Assembly (NCBI RefSeq): GCF_029714405.1
Contig: NZ_CP121650.1
Location: 62,001 to 126,000 of the forward strand
Length of the DNA stretch: 64,000 bases
Source of the DNA: Bradyrhizobium sp. CB82
Lineage (GTDB): Bacteria; Pseudomonadota; Alphaproteobacteria; Rhizobiales; Xanthobacteraceae
Direction: 5' to 3'
The position numbers and the translations under genes were made by a program. Position 1 is the first letter of the stretch. Every line of letters begins with the position of its first letter. The notes below the pieces were generated by a model. That model did no database searches. It was not told the DNA's origin and was given only the letters and a program-made list of their open reading frames with translations. Shown here piece after piece: positions 9,214-16,920 of the stretch.

Positions 9214-9234
9214 TTGCGATGCAATCACAGATTC
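9204..9234. promoter_or_regulatory. Perfect palindrome with 14-bp arms before coaBC, candidate operator
   Basis: The arms GAATCTGTGATTGC and GCAATCACAGATTC are separated by GAT and span the ubiB stop codon, 36 bases before the coaBC ATG. There is no T-run on either side, so an intrinsic terminator is unlikely. The next gene starts with a FitA-like ribbon-helix-helix domain, a fold that binds inverted repeats, so autoregulation is a reasonable inference. Confidence 0.6.
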
Positions 9235-9269
9235 GATAGCATTGCCATCATCCCCTGCTGGAGGGCGTC

Positions 9270-10721
9270 ATGGCCAGCCTGACCATCCGCAAGCTCGACG
9301 AGGGCATCAAAACCTATCTGCGCCTGCGCTCGGCCAAGAACCGCCGCTCGGTTGAGGAAGAAGTCCGGGTCATCCTGCGGGAGCTGATCGAGGGCCGCGA
9401 GGAGCCGCTGACGCCGTTCGCGGTGCCGCCCGCCGCATCCCCCGCCGCCCCATCCCCACGCACCAGCGCCCTAGCCGAGGTCAGCGTCACCTTGATCATC
9501 GGCGGCGGGATCGCAGCCTACAAGTCGCTCGACTTGATCCGCCGGCTGAAGGAGCGGCGGGTCGAGGTCCGCTGCGTGCTGACCAAGGCCGCGCAGCAAT
9601 TCGTCACGCCGCTGGCGGCAAGCGCGCTGTCCCATGAGCGCGTCTACACCGACCTGTTCGACCCCCAGAGCGAGTTCGACGCCGGCCATATCCGGCTCGC
9701 GCGCGACTGCGACCTGATCGTGGTGGCCCCTGCGACCGCCGATCTGATGGCCAAGATGGCGAACGGCCATGCCGATGATCTCGCCAGCGCCATCCTGCTC
9801 GCCACCAACCGAAAGATCCTGCTGGCGCCGGCGATGAATCCGCTGATGTGGAACAACGCCGCGACACGCCGCAACGTCGGCTTGCTCCAGCGCGACGGCG
9901 TCGTGATGATCGGCCCCAATGCCGGCGAGATGGCGGAAGCCGGCGAAGCCGGCGTCGGCCGGATGTCCGAGGCGGTCGAGATCGCGGCGGCCGCCGAGCG
10001 CCTGCTTCGGCCGCCAGTACCGCGGCCACTTGTCGGCAAGCGGGTACTGATCACAGCAGGTCCGACGCACGAGCCGATCGATCCGGTGCGCTACATCGCC
10101 AACCGCTCCTCCGGCAAACAGGGTTTTGCCATTGCCACGGCCGCGCAAGCCGCAGGCGCCGAGGTCATTTTGGTGAGCGGCCCGGTCGATCTCGACGATC
10201 CCGACGGCGTCAACGTCACGCACGTGGAATCGGCCCGGCAGATGCTGGAGCAGGTGCAGGCCTCGCTTCCGGTCGACATCGCCATCTTTGCCGCAGCCGT
10301 CGCCGACTGGCGGGTCGCCAATGAAGGCGAGCAGAAGCTGAAGAAGACGTCGGCCGGCATGCCGCCGCTTCAGCTCGTCGAGAACCCCGACATCCTCGCC
10401 ACGATCTCGAAACTCAGGGACAAGCGTCCGCCGCTGGTAATCGGCTTTGCCGCCGAGACCGAGCACCTCATCGACAACGCCAAGGCCAAGCTCGCGCGCA
10501 AGGGCTGCGACTGGATCGTCGCCAACGATGTCTCGCCGGCCACCGGCGTGATGGGCGGCGACCGCAACACCGTGCATCTGCTCAGCCGCAAAAGCGGCGG
10601 GGAGGACGGCGAGATTGCGGTTGATTCCTGGCCGGTGATGACCAAGGAACAGGTCGCCACCGAGCTGATCGCGCATGTCGCGAAAAGCCTGAATGACGAA
10701 GCAGCGGAGCCGGCATCTTGA
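9270..10721 (+). CDS. coaBC: Phosphopantothenoylcysteine decarboxylase/synthase with N-terminal FitA-like domain
   Basis: Bifunctional coenzyme A enzyme (483 residues): CTP-dependent joining of cysteine to 4'-phosphopantothenate, then FMN-dependent decarboxylation. Residues 1-45 ([20 protein letters not shown], then [14 protein letters not shown]) are a ribbon-helix-helix antitoxin-type domain not needed for catalysis, joined by a Pro/Ala linker. CoaC starts near residue 72 ([19 protein letters not shown]) with PAMNPLMW. CoaB starts near 258 ([20 protein letters not shown]) with KLKKTSAG and [14 protein letters not shown]. The ATG has a GGAGGG site. The stop overlaps the TTG start of dut. Confidence 0.93.
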   Translation: MASLTIRKLDEGIKTYLRLRSAKNRRSVEEEVRVILRELIEGREEPLTPFAVPPAASPAAPSPRTSALAEVSVTLIIGGGIAAYKSLDLIRRLKERRVEVRCVLTKAAQQFVTPLAASALSHERVYTDLFDPQSEFDAGHIRLARDCDLIVVAPATADLMAKMANGHADDLASAILLATNRKILLAPAMNPLMWNNAATRRNVGLLQRDGVVMIGPNAGEMAEAGEAGVGRMSEAVEIAAAAERLLRPPVPRPLVGKRVLITAGPTHEPIDPVRYIANRSSGKQGFAIATAAQAAGAEVILVSGPVDLDDPDGVNVTHVESARQMLEQVQASLPVDIAIFAAAVADWRVANEGEQKLKKTSAGMPPLQLVENPDILATISKLRDKRPPLVIGFAAETEHLIDNAKAKLARKGCDWIVANDVSPATGVMGGDRNTVHLLSRKSGGEDGEIAVDSWPVMTKEQVATELIAHVAKSLNDEAAEPAS

Positions 10722-11176
10722 GCACAACAGTCGCGGTCGAACTGCAGCGCCTCGCACACGCCGAAGGCCTGCCGCTGCCGGCCTACCAGTCGCAGGAGGC
10801 CGCCGGTCTCGACCTGATGGCCGCGGTTCCCGAGAGCGAACCTCTGACGCTCGCCCCCGGCAAGCACGCGCTGGTGCCGACGGGACTCGCGATCGCGTTG
10901 CCGGGCGGATACGAGGCGCAGGTACGGCCACGTTCGGGGCTCGCCGCCAAGCATTGCGTCACCGTGCTGAACTCGCCCGGAACAATCGATGCGGACTATC
11001 GCGGCGAGATCAAGGTGATCCTGATCAATCACGGCGATACGCCGTTCGTGATCAAGCGCGGCGAGCGCATCGCCCAGATGGTGATCGCGCCGGTGGTTCA
11101 GGCCCGTCTGGTTCCCGTCGCCACGCTGTCGGCGACGAATCGCGGTGCCAGCGGCTTCGGCTCGACCGGGCGCTGA
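10718..11176 (+). CDS. dut: Deoxyuridine 5'-triphosphate nucleotidohydrolase
   Basis: dUTPase, 152 residues, hydrolysing dUTP to dUMP and keeping uracil out of DNA. All five trimeric dUTPase motifs are visible: [37 protein letters not shown] and the C-terminal [11 protein letters not shown]. The TTG start overlaps the coaBC stop (TTGA); no in-frame ATG gives the right N-terminus. The coaBC-dut pairing is widespread in bacteria. Confidence 0.95.
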   Translation: MSTTVAVELQRLAHAEGLPLPAYQSQEAAGLDLMAAVPESEPLTLAPGKHALVPTGLAIALPGGYEAQVRPRSGLAAKHCVTVLNSPGTIDADYRGEIKVILINHGDTPFVIKRGERIAQMVIAPVVQARLVPVATLSATNRGASGFGSTGR

Positions 11177-11272
11177 GCCTTTCGGCAAATTCGATCGAAT
11201 CGACCGCAAAACGACGCGGTTCACATGGCCTGGCGGGCATTTTTTTGGGGCCACCTTTGCGTTCACGATCTG

Positions 11273-11317
11273 GACTCTTACCGGTCGAGTCACGTTGGGG
11301 ATATTGTCGTTTGATTC
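11273..11317. promoter_or_regulatory. Cluster of three GANTC sites upstream of divL
   Basis: GACTC (11273-11277), GAGTC (11287-11291) and GATTC (11313-11317) lie within 45 bases, 55-100 bases before the divL start. GANTC is the CcrM methylation site, and in alphaproteobacteria methylated GANTC in promoters is read by GcrA. Whether these sites act here is inference. Confidence 0.35.
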
Positions 11318-11370
11318 GCGCGCGGCGGGGGAAATCGCCGGGCGCAAATTCGTGCGGTCTTGGGGCAATT

Positions 11371-13875
11371 ATGTCAGGCGTGATCGTGTCGATGCGTCGG
11401 ACGCTGCTATCGTGCACGTCATTGGCGCGCAACGGCCTGATCGGCGGCGCTCTCGCGGCGTTGCTTCCGGCTGCGCCGGCGAAGGCCGCCGACCTCATCG
11501 ACACACTTTCCACACTGCTGGAGTTCAACCGGCAGGAAATCGCGGTGCTGACCACCGCGCTGGCTCTGCTCGGCTTCTCGGTCGTGGCCGCGATCCTGTT
11601 GATGCGGACCCGCGTCCGCACCGCGAAGCTCGAGGCGCGGTTGCAGACCCGGATCGGGGAACTGCAACTCCAGGCCGACCGCTTCGGCGCGCTGCTGTTC
11701 GCCGAGCCGCAGATCCTGATCTCCTGGCCCGCGGGGGATAATCGCGCCCAGATCTCGGGCGACATCTCCATGGTGCTGGCGCGCGACTCCTCGCCGCAGC
11801 GCGTGCTGGCGTTTGGAACCTGGCTGCCACCCGAGCCGGCGCTCCAGATGGATCACGCGGTCGACGCGCTGCGCGAGCATGGCGACGGGTTCCAGCTCAA
11901 CTTGACCACCACGGGCGGCCGAACGCTCGAAGCCATCGGCCGCGCCATCGGCGGCCAGGCCATTGTCAGGATTCGCGAGCTCTCGGGGCTCAGACGCGAA
12001 CTCGCCGAAACCAATTTGCGGCACAAGGCGCTGCTCGACGAGACCGAGATGCTGCGCGGCTTTGCCGCCACCAGCCCCTGGCCGATCTGGGCCAAGAGCG
12101 CGAACGGCGCGCTCGCCTACGTCAACCCCGCCTATGTACGGGCGACCGAAGCCGCGAGCGTCACCGACGCCCAGGAGCGCAAGCTCGAACTTTTGGACAG
12201 CGCCGACCGCGCCGACATGGAGCGCGGGCTGAAGGATGCGGCCAACTTCACCTCGCGCCTGCCGATCGTGATCGGCGGCGAGCGCCGCATCTACGACGTT
12301 CGTGCCGTCAATGTCGGTGACGGCAGCGTCGGCGTCGCGATCGACGCCAGCGAAGCGGATGCGCTGAGTTCGGCGCTGGTGCGGATGGCGGAGGCGCATC
12401 GCCGCACCCTCGACCAGCTCTCCTCCGGCGTCGCCGTGTTCGACGGACAACGGCGACTTGCCTTCTACAACGACTCCTATCGCCGGCTCTGGGATCTCGA
12501 CCGTACCTTCCTCGATGCCAATCCCGATGATTCCAGCGTGCTCGATCAGCTCCGCGCCGCGCGCAAGCTGCCGGAACAGCCGGATTTTCGCGCCTGGAAG
12601 GCCAAGCTGCACGAGGCCTATCGCGCGGTCGAGACCGCCCATGACACCTGGTTTCTGCCCGACGGTCGCGCGCTCTCCGTCGTTACCACGCCCAGCCCCG
12701 AAGGCGGCGTCACCTATCTGTTCGATGACGTCACCGAGAGCCTGGATCTCGCGCGCCGTTTCGACGGCCTGATCCGCGTGCAGCGCGAGACGCTGGACAG
12801 CCTCGCCGAAGGCGTCGCGGTGTTCGGCAGCAACGGCAAGGTCCGTTTGTCGAACCCGGCCTTCGCGCGGATGTGGAAGCTGTCGAACGAGGCGTTGCAC
12901 GAGCAGCCGCACATCCAGACCGTGGAGAGCTGGTGTCATCCGCTGTTCGATGAGGCGAACGTCTGGCGACAGATTCGCGAAGCCATCACTTCGATCGAAA
13001 ATCGCGTCGATGTGCCGCTGAAGCTGGAGCGCAAGGACGGCAGCGTCGTGAACGGCATGATCCGGCCGCTGCCCGACGGCGCCACCATGCTGACCTTCCA
13101 GGACATCACCGACACCGAGAACGTCGAGCGCGCGCTACGCGAGCGCAACGAGGCGCTTGAGGCGGCCGACCAGATGAAGGTGGATTTCGTTCACCACGTC
13201 TCCTACGAACTGCGCGCGCCGCTCACCACCATCATCGGCTTCGCGCACTTCCTCAGCGATCCCTCGACCGGCCCGCTGACGGCGAAACAGGCCGAATATC
13301 TCGATTACGTCACCAAATCGACCAACGCGCTGCTCGCTTTGACCAACAACATCCTCGATCTTGCGACCATCGACGCAGGCGCCATGAAGCTCGAGCTCGG
13401 CCCGGTCGATGTGGCCAAAGCGATCGAGCTTGCCGCCGAAGGTATCCAGGACCGGCTCGCCACCGACCGCATCCGCCTCAGGGTCGAGATCGCCCCCGAC
13501 GTCGGCAGCTTCGTCGGCGACGAGAAACGCGTGGTGCAGGTGCTCTATAACCTGCTCGCCAATGCCATCGGCTTCTCGCCGCAGGATTCTACCGTCGGCA
13601 TCAGTGCGCGCCGCACCGAGCGCAGCGTGGTCTTCACCGTGACAGATTCCGGGCCTGGAATACCTGCCGACATGAAGGACAAGGTGTTCAACTGGTTCGA
13701 AAGCCGCTCGCAAGGCTCGCGCCATCGCGGCGCCGGCCTCGGCCTGTCGCTGGTGCGCTCCTTCGTCGAGCTGCATGGCGGCAAGGTGCGGGTGGATTCG
13801 ATCGTCGGCAAGGGTACGACCATGACCTGCGATTTTCCGACCGACCAGGCGGCGCATCGCGACGCCGCCGAATGA
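11371..13875 (+). CDS. divL: DivL-type cell-cycle tyrosine 'kinase' (PAS, DHp, HATPase)
   Basis: Protein of 834 residues. An N-terminal signal/anchor segment and a second transmembrane helix (VLTTALALLGFSVVAAILLM, about residues 57-76) are followed by PAS-like segments, including YVNPAYVRATEAASV and QLSSGVAVFDGQRRLAFYN. The dimerisation box reads FVHHVSYELRAPLTTIIGF, with Tyr612 where kinases have His. This is the hallmark of DivL, an essential modulator of the CckA-CtrA pathway in Caulobacter. An ATPase domain follows (LLANAIGF, DSGPGIP, GAGLGLSL). The start ATGTCAGGCG is chosen because similarity begins there; the second ATG (11392) is possible. It overlaps the next gene by four bases. Confidence 0.88.
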   Translation: MSGVIVSMRRTLLSCTSLARNGLIGGALAALLPAAPAKAADLIDTLSTLLEFNRQEIAVLTTALALLGFSVVAAILLMRTRVRTAKLEARLQTRIGELQLQADRFGALLFAEPQILISWPAGDNRAQISGDISMVLARDSSPQRVLAFGTWLPPEPALQMDHAVDALREHGDGFQLNLTTTGGRTLEAIGRAIGGQAIVRIRELSGLRRELAETNLRHKALLDETEMLRGFAATSPWPIWAKSANGALAYVNPAYVRATEAASVTDAQERKLELLDSADRADMERGLKDAANFTSRLPIVIGGERRIYDVRAVNVGDGSVGVAIDASEADALSSALVRMAEAHRRTLDQLSSGVAVFDGQRRLAFYNDSYRRLWDLDRTFLDANPDDSSVLDQLRAARKLPEQPDFRAWKAKLHEAYRAVETAHDTWFLPDGRALSVVTTPSPEGGVTYLFDDVTESLDLARRFDGLIRVQRETLDSLAEGVAVFGSNGKVRLSNPAFARMWKLSNEALHEQPHIQTVESWCHPLFDEANVWRQIREAITSIENRVDVPLKLERKDGSVVNGMIRPLPDGATMLTFQDITDTENVERALRERNEALEAADQMKVDFVHHVSYELRAPLTTIIGFAHFLSDPSTGPLTAKQAEYLDYVTKSTNALLALTNNILDLATIDAGAMKLELGPVDVAKAIELAAEGIQDRLATDRIRLRVEIAPDVGSFVGDEKRVVQVLYNLLANAIGFSPQDSTVGISARRTERSVVFTVTDSGPGIPADMKDKVFNWFESRSQGSRHRGAGLGLSLVRSFVELHGGKVRVDSIVGKGTTMTCDFPTDQAAHRDAAE

Positions 13876-15398
13876 CCGCGTCAACGACCTTCTGCGTCGC
13901 GCTTTTCAACGAGACGGCCACTGCACGGCTGATGGCCGACCTCGCGCTCCTGGTCGGACCCGGCGACGTCATCGCCCTCTCTGGCGATCTCGGTGCCGGC
14001 AAGACCGCCGCCGCACGCGCCATGATCCGCTATCTCTCGGGCGACGAGACGCTGGAAGTGCCGAGCCCGACCTTCACGCTGGTGCAGAGCTATGAGCTGC
14101 CGGCTTTCGCGGTGCTGCATGCCGATCTGTATCGCGTCGAGGACGAAGGCGAGCTCGAGGAGATCGGGCTTTCCCCGCTGCCTGAAGGCACGCTCGCCCT
14201 CGTCGAATGGCCGGAGCGCGCGCCGTCCGCCTTACCTCCGGATCGCATCGATATCACGCTCACGCACCGGCCCGCGCTCGGGTCGACCGCGCGTGCAGCC
14301 GATATCACCGGCCACGGCAAGGCTGCAGCAACGGTTGCGCGGCTGAAGGCGCTGCGCGAGTTTCTCGAAACATCCGGTTACATGGAGGCGACGCGCCGCC
14401 GCATGAACGGCGATGCCTCGACGCGTTCCTATGCGCGGCTGCTCCGCGACGACGGCATCGTCATCCTGATGAACTTTCCCAGACGCCCGGATGGCGCCGC
14501 GATCTACAACGGCAAGTCCTACAGCGCCGCCGTGCATCTGGCCGAAGACGTCAAGCCCTTCGTCGCGATCGACGAGGGCTTGCGCGCGCAAGGCATCTCC
14601 GCGCCTCAAATCCACCATTCCGATCTCGACCACGGCTTCCTGATCACGGAGGACTTTGGCAGCGAGGGCGTGATCGAAGGCGATCCGCCGCGCCCCATAG
14701 CCGAGCGCTATGAGGCCGCGACCGATGCGCTGGCCGCGCTGCACGGCGTGGCGTTGCCGGAGACCCTGCCGCTGCCCGGTCATGGCGACTACGCCATTCC
14801 CGTCTTCGACGCCGAGGCACTTCTGATCGAGATCGGGCTGATGCCGGAATGGTATCTCCCCGATCGCGACGCTCCGCTGAGCGAGGAGAGGCGCGCGGAG
14901 TTCTTCGCGATGTGGCGCCAGCTGATCGAGAAGCCGCTGGCGGCGCCGAAGAGCTGGGTGCTGCGCGATTATCACTCGCCCAATCTGATCTGGCTTGCGG
15001 ACCGCATCGGCATCGCGCGTGTCGGCGTGATCGACTTCCAGGACACCGTGCTGGGACCGCAATCCTACGACGTCGTCTCGCTGCTCCAGGACGCCCGCAT
15101 CGATGTGCCTGAGAGCCTCGAGCTGACGCTGCTGTCGCGCTACATCAAGGCGCGGCGCGCCGGCGATGCCGGCTTCGATCCGGCGGGCTTTGCCGAGCTC
15201 TACGCCATCATGTCGGCGCAGCGCAATACGCGCCTGCTCGGCACCTTTGCGCGCCTCAACCGCCGCGACGGCAAGCCGCATTATCTGCGCCACCAGCCGC
15301 GGATCTGGACCTATCTTCAGCGCTCGCTGGCCCACCCGTCACTGGCTCATATGCGGGACTGGTACCTCGCCAACGTTCCGCCGCCCAAAGCGCGATGA
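13872..15398 (+). CDS. TsaE-AmgK fusion: tRNA t6A ATPase plus cell-wall sugar kinase-like domain
   Basis: 508 residues made of two proteins. Residues 1-150 are TsaE, the ATPase of tRNA N6-threonylcarbamoyladenosine synthesis: Walker A GDLGAGKTAAARAMIRYL, then PSPTFTLVQSYE and LYRVEDEGELEEIG. Residues 170-500 are an aminoglycoside-phosphotransferase-fold kinase: RRRMNGDASTRSYARLL, the catalytic WVLRDYHSPNLIWL and VGVIDFQDTVLGPQSYD. With murU just downstream, the kinase half is best read as AmgK, which phosphorylates MurNAc/GlcNAc at C1 in peptidoglycan recycling. The fusion has no stop or frameshift between halves. The start overlaps the divL stop (ATGA). Confidence 0.88.
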   Translation: MTASTTFCVALFNETATARLMADLALLVGPGDVIALSGDLGAGKTAAARAMIRYLSGDETLEVPSPTFTLVQSYELPAFAVLHADLYRVEDEGELEEIGLSPLPEGTLALVEWPERAPSALPPDRIDITLTHRPALGSTARAADITGHGKAAATVARLKALREFLETSGYMEATRRRMNGDASTRSYARLLRDDGIVILMNFPRRPDGAAIYNGKSYSAAVHLAEDVKPFVAIDEGLRAQGISAPQIHHSDLDHGFLITEDFGSEGVIEGDPPRPIAERYEAATDALAALHGVALPETLPLPGHGDYAIPVFDAEALLIEIGLMPEWYLPDRDAPLSEERRAEFFAMWRQLIEKPLAAPKSWVLRDYHSPNLIWLADRIGIARVGVIDFQDTVLGPQSYDVVSLLQDARIDVPESLELTLLSRYIKARRAGDAGFDPAGFAELYAIMSAQRNTRLLGTFARLNRRDGKPHYLRHQPRIWTYLQRSLAHPSLAHMRDWYLANVPPPKAR

Positions 15399-15438
15399 GA
15401 TGCGGATGAGTCGTCATCGCGCTTCGGGTTTTGTTTGC

Positions 15439-15507
15439 GCATGATCTCCGCGCAAACGCTCCGCGTTTGCGCGAAAGAAAACCGCTACACACATTTCCGG
15501 ATCATGC
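15439..15507. repeat. Palindromic repeat with GCATGATC / GATCATGC ends
   Basis: Terminal arms GCATGATC and GATCATGC enclose a second perfect hairpin (CGCAAACG, CTC, CGCGTTTGCG) and AAAACCGCTACACACATTTC. Imperfect palindromes of this design occur often between genes in Bradyrhizobium. It follows the tsaE-amgK stop and may also act as an mRNA end. Confidence 0.7.
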
Positions 15508-15608
15508 TTTAAGAGGCTGATCAAAACCTCGATTTACCGGCTGTTAGCCATCGCGGTCGTAATCTCGCCCGCTGGAGGCCGGAAGATACGGGTCGGAAGC
15601 GAGGACGC

Positions 15609-15919
15609 ATGGCAGCGAGCACCGAACGGCGCAAAGGCGACCGCGTCGTCTTCGAGCGCGGGATACCCGCGCATATGATGGGGATCGACGGGACCTGGCG
15701 GCGCGATTGTGTCACGAGGACGTCTCGGAGACCCGCGCCAAGCTCACCATCGACGGCTCGGTCGAGGGTCTGCACCTCAAGGAATTTTTCCTGCTGCTGT
15801 CCGGATTGGCCTACCGCCGCTGCGAGCTGGCCTGGGTCAATGGCGACCAGATCGGCGTCAACTTCCTGAAACAGGGCGACAACCGGAAAAAGGCACGATC
15901 CACATCTGCGGGAGCTTGA
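15609..15919 (+). pseudogene. PilZ-domain protein, frameshifted
   Basis: The first 36 codons (MAASTERRKGDRVVFERGIP, then AHMMGIDGTWRRDC) and the continuation in another frame (EDVSETRAKLTIDGSVEGLH, then LKEFFLLLSGLAYRRCELAW) together make one small PilZ-like protein of about 103 residues, ending KKARSTSAGA. The break is at about 15706-15720, where about one base is missing. PilZ domains bind cyclic di-GMP; the N-terminal ERRKGDR fits the RxxxR-type site. It is either a recent pseudogene or a sequencing error. Both halves keep good coding quality, which favours something very recent. Confidence 0.7.
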
Positions 15920-16032
15920 CTGCAACACTCGTCTTACAAACGTCACCCCAGGTGATTATGGCAGTTTGGCCGGCCGATCGGCGTGCTAGGATTGGTGCGG
16001 CCGCAGAAACTGAGGTTCCGAGAAAGTCAGGG

Positions 16033-16755
16033 ATGCCCGTCAAACCGACCAAAGCCATGGTACTCGCAGCCGGACTCGGCCTGCGCATGCGCCCCCTGAC
16101 GGAGAAGATGCCGAAACCACTGGTGAGCGTCGCGGGCCAGCCGTTGCTCGACCACGTGCTCGACAAGCTCGGCCAGGCCGGCGTCGCCGAGGCGGTGGTC
16201 AACGTCCACTATCTACCGGACCAGATCATCGGCCACGTCGCCGGCCGCAAGCAGCCGCGCGTGATCATTTCGGATGAGCGCGACCAGGTGCTCGGCACCG
16301 GTGGCGGCGTGGTCAAGGCACTGCCGCTGCTGGGCGATGCCCCGTTCTTCCACGTCAACTCCGACACGCTGTGGATCGACGGCGTGCGCTCCAACCTGGA
16401 GCGGCTTGCGGAGAATTTCGATCCGGCGCGGATGGACATCCTCTTGTTGATGGCGCCGACCGCGAGCAGCATCGGCTATAGCGGCCGCGGCGACTACTCG
16501 ATGCAGCCGGACGGCGCCTTGCGTGCCCGGCGCGAGAACCAGGTGGTACCGTTCGTCTATGCGGGTGCGGCCATCATCTCGCCGACGATCCTCGCCGGCG
16601 CACCCAAGGGCGAGTTCTCGCTGACGAAAATGTTCGACCGCGCCGGCGAGCACGAGCGGCTGTTCGGCCTCCGCCTCGACGGCCTGTGGATGCATGTCGG
16701 CACGCCCGATGCCGTGCGCGCAGCGGAAGAGGCATTTCTGGAGAGCGTGGCTTAA
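16033..16755 (+). CDS. murU: N-acetylmuramate-1-phosphate uridylyltransferase (MurU-like)
   Basis: Nucleotidyltransferase of 240 residues. The N-terminal AMVLAAGLGLRMRPLTEKMP is the sugar-1-phosphate nucleotidylyltransferase signature; NSDTLWIDG carries the metal-binding Asp, and FVYAGAAIISP and LDGLWMHVGTPDAV follow. In Pseudomonas, AmgK and MurU convert recycled MurNAc to UDP-MurNAc, bypassing fosfomycin-sensitive synthesis. Position just after the tsaE-amgK fusion supports this role over glucose-1-phosphate or mannose-1-phosphate transfer. The ATG (preceded by AGGG) is the first with family similarity, although the frame is open upstream. Confidence 0.85.
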   Translation: MPVKPTKAMVLAAGLGLRMRPLTEKMPKPLVSVAGQPLLDHVLDKLGQAGVAEAVVNVHYLPDQIIGHVAGRKQPRVIISDERDQVLGTGGGVVKALPLLGDAPFFHVNSDTLWIDGVRSNLERLAENFDPARMDILLLMAPTASSIGYSGRGDYSMQPDGALRARRENQVVPFVYAGAAIISPTILAGAPKGEFSLTKMFDRAGEHERLFGLRLDGLWMHVGTPDAVRAAEEAFLESVA

Positions 16756-16761
16756 GCCGCC

Positions 16762-16819
16762 CTCGTGTCCCGGACGCGGTGCAGCGCGCAGCGGTGCGGC
16801 GCTGCGTCCGGGGCACGAG
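16762..16819. repeat. Palindromic intergenic repeat
   Basis: CTCGTGTCCCGGACGC and GCGTCCGGGGCACGAG form near-perfect 16-base arms around a GC-rich loop, between murU and addB. It is typical of the dispersed Bradyrhizobium repeats; it could also stop transcription after murU, although no T-run follows. Confidence 0.7.
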
Positions 16820-16920
16820 AGCAAGTGCTGTGGCGAACAGCGGGGAAGACGTAGCTTGCGCGCATGACCATTTGAAGCGATCTCCCTATATTGGCGCCTG
16901 ATCCCCGAATCAGGCAGCTC

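Noticed and set aside
9204..9234. Palindrome after ubiB as an intrinsic terminator
   Set aside because: The stem is perfect but no T-run follows on either strand, and coaBC continues in the same direction 36 bases on.
9471..10931. 486-residue minus-strand ORF opposite coaBC
   Set aside because: Antisense shadow of a clearly functional coding frame, with no domain features.
10693..11370. Long N-terminal extension of divL back through dut
   Set aside because: The frame happens to be open across dut, but the dUTPase is complete in its own frame and DivL similarity starts at about 11371.
15700..15725. Programmed ribosomal frameshift in the PilZ gene
   Set aside because: No slippery heptamer or downstream pseudoknot is visible at the junction; a simple indel is the better explanation.
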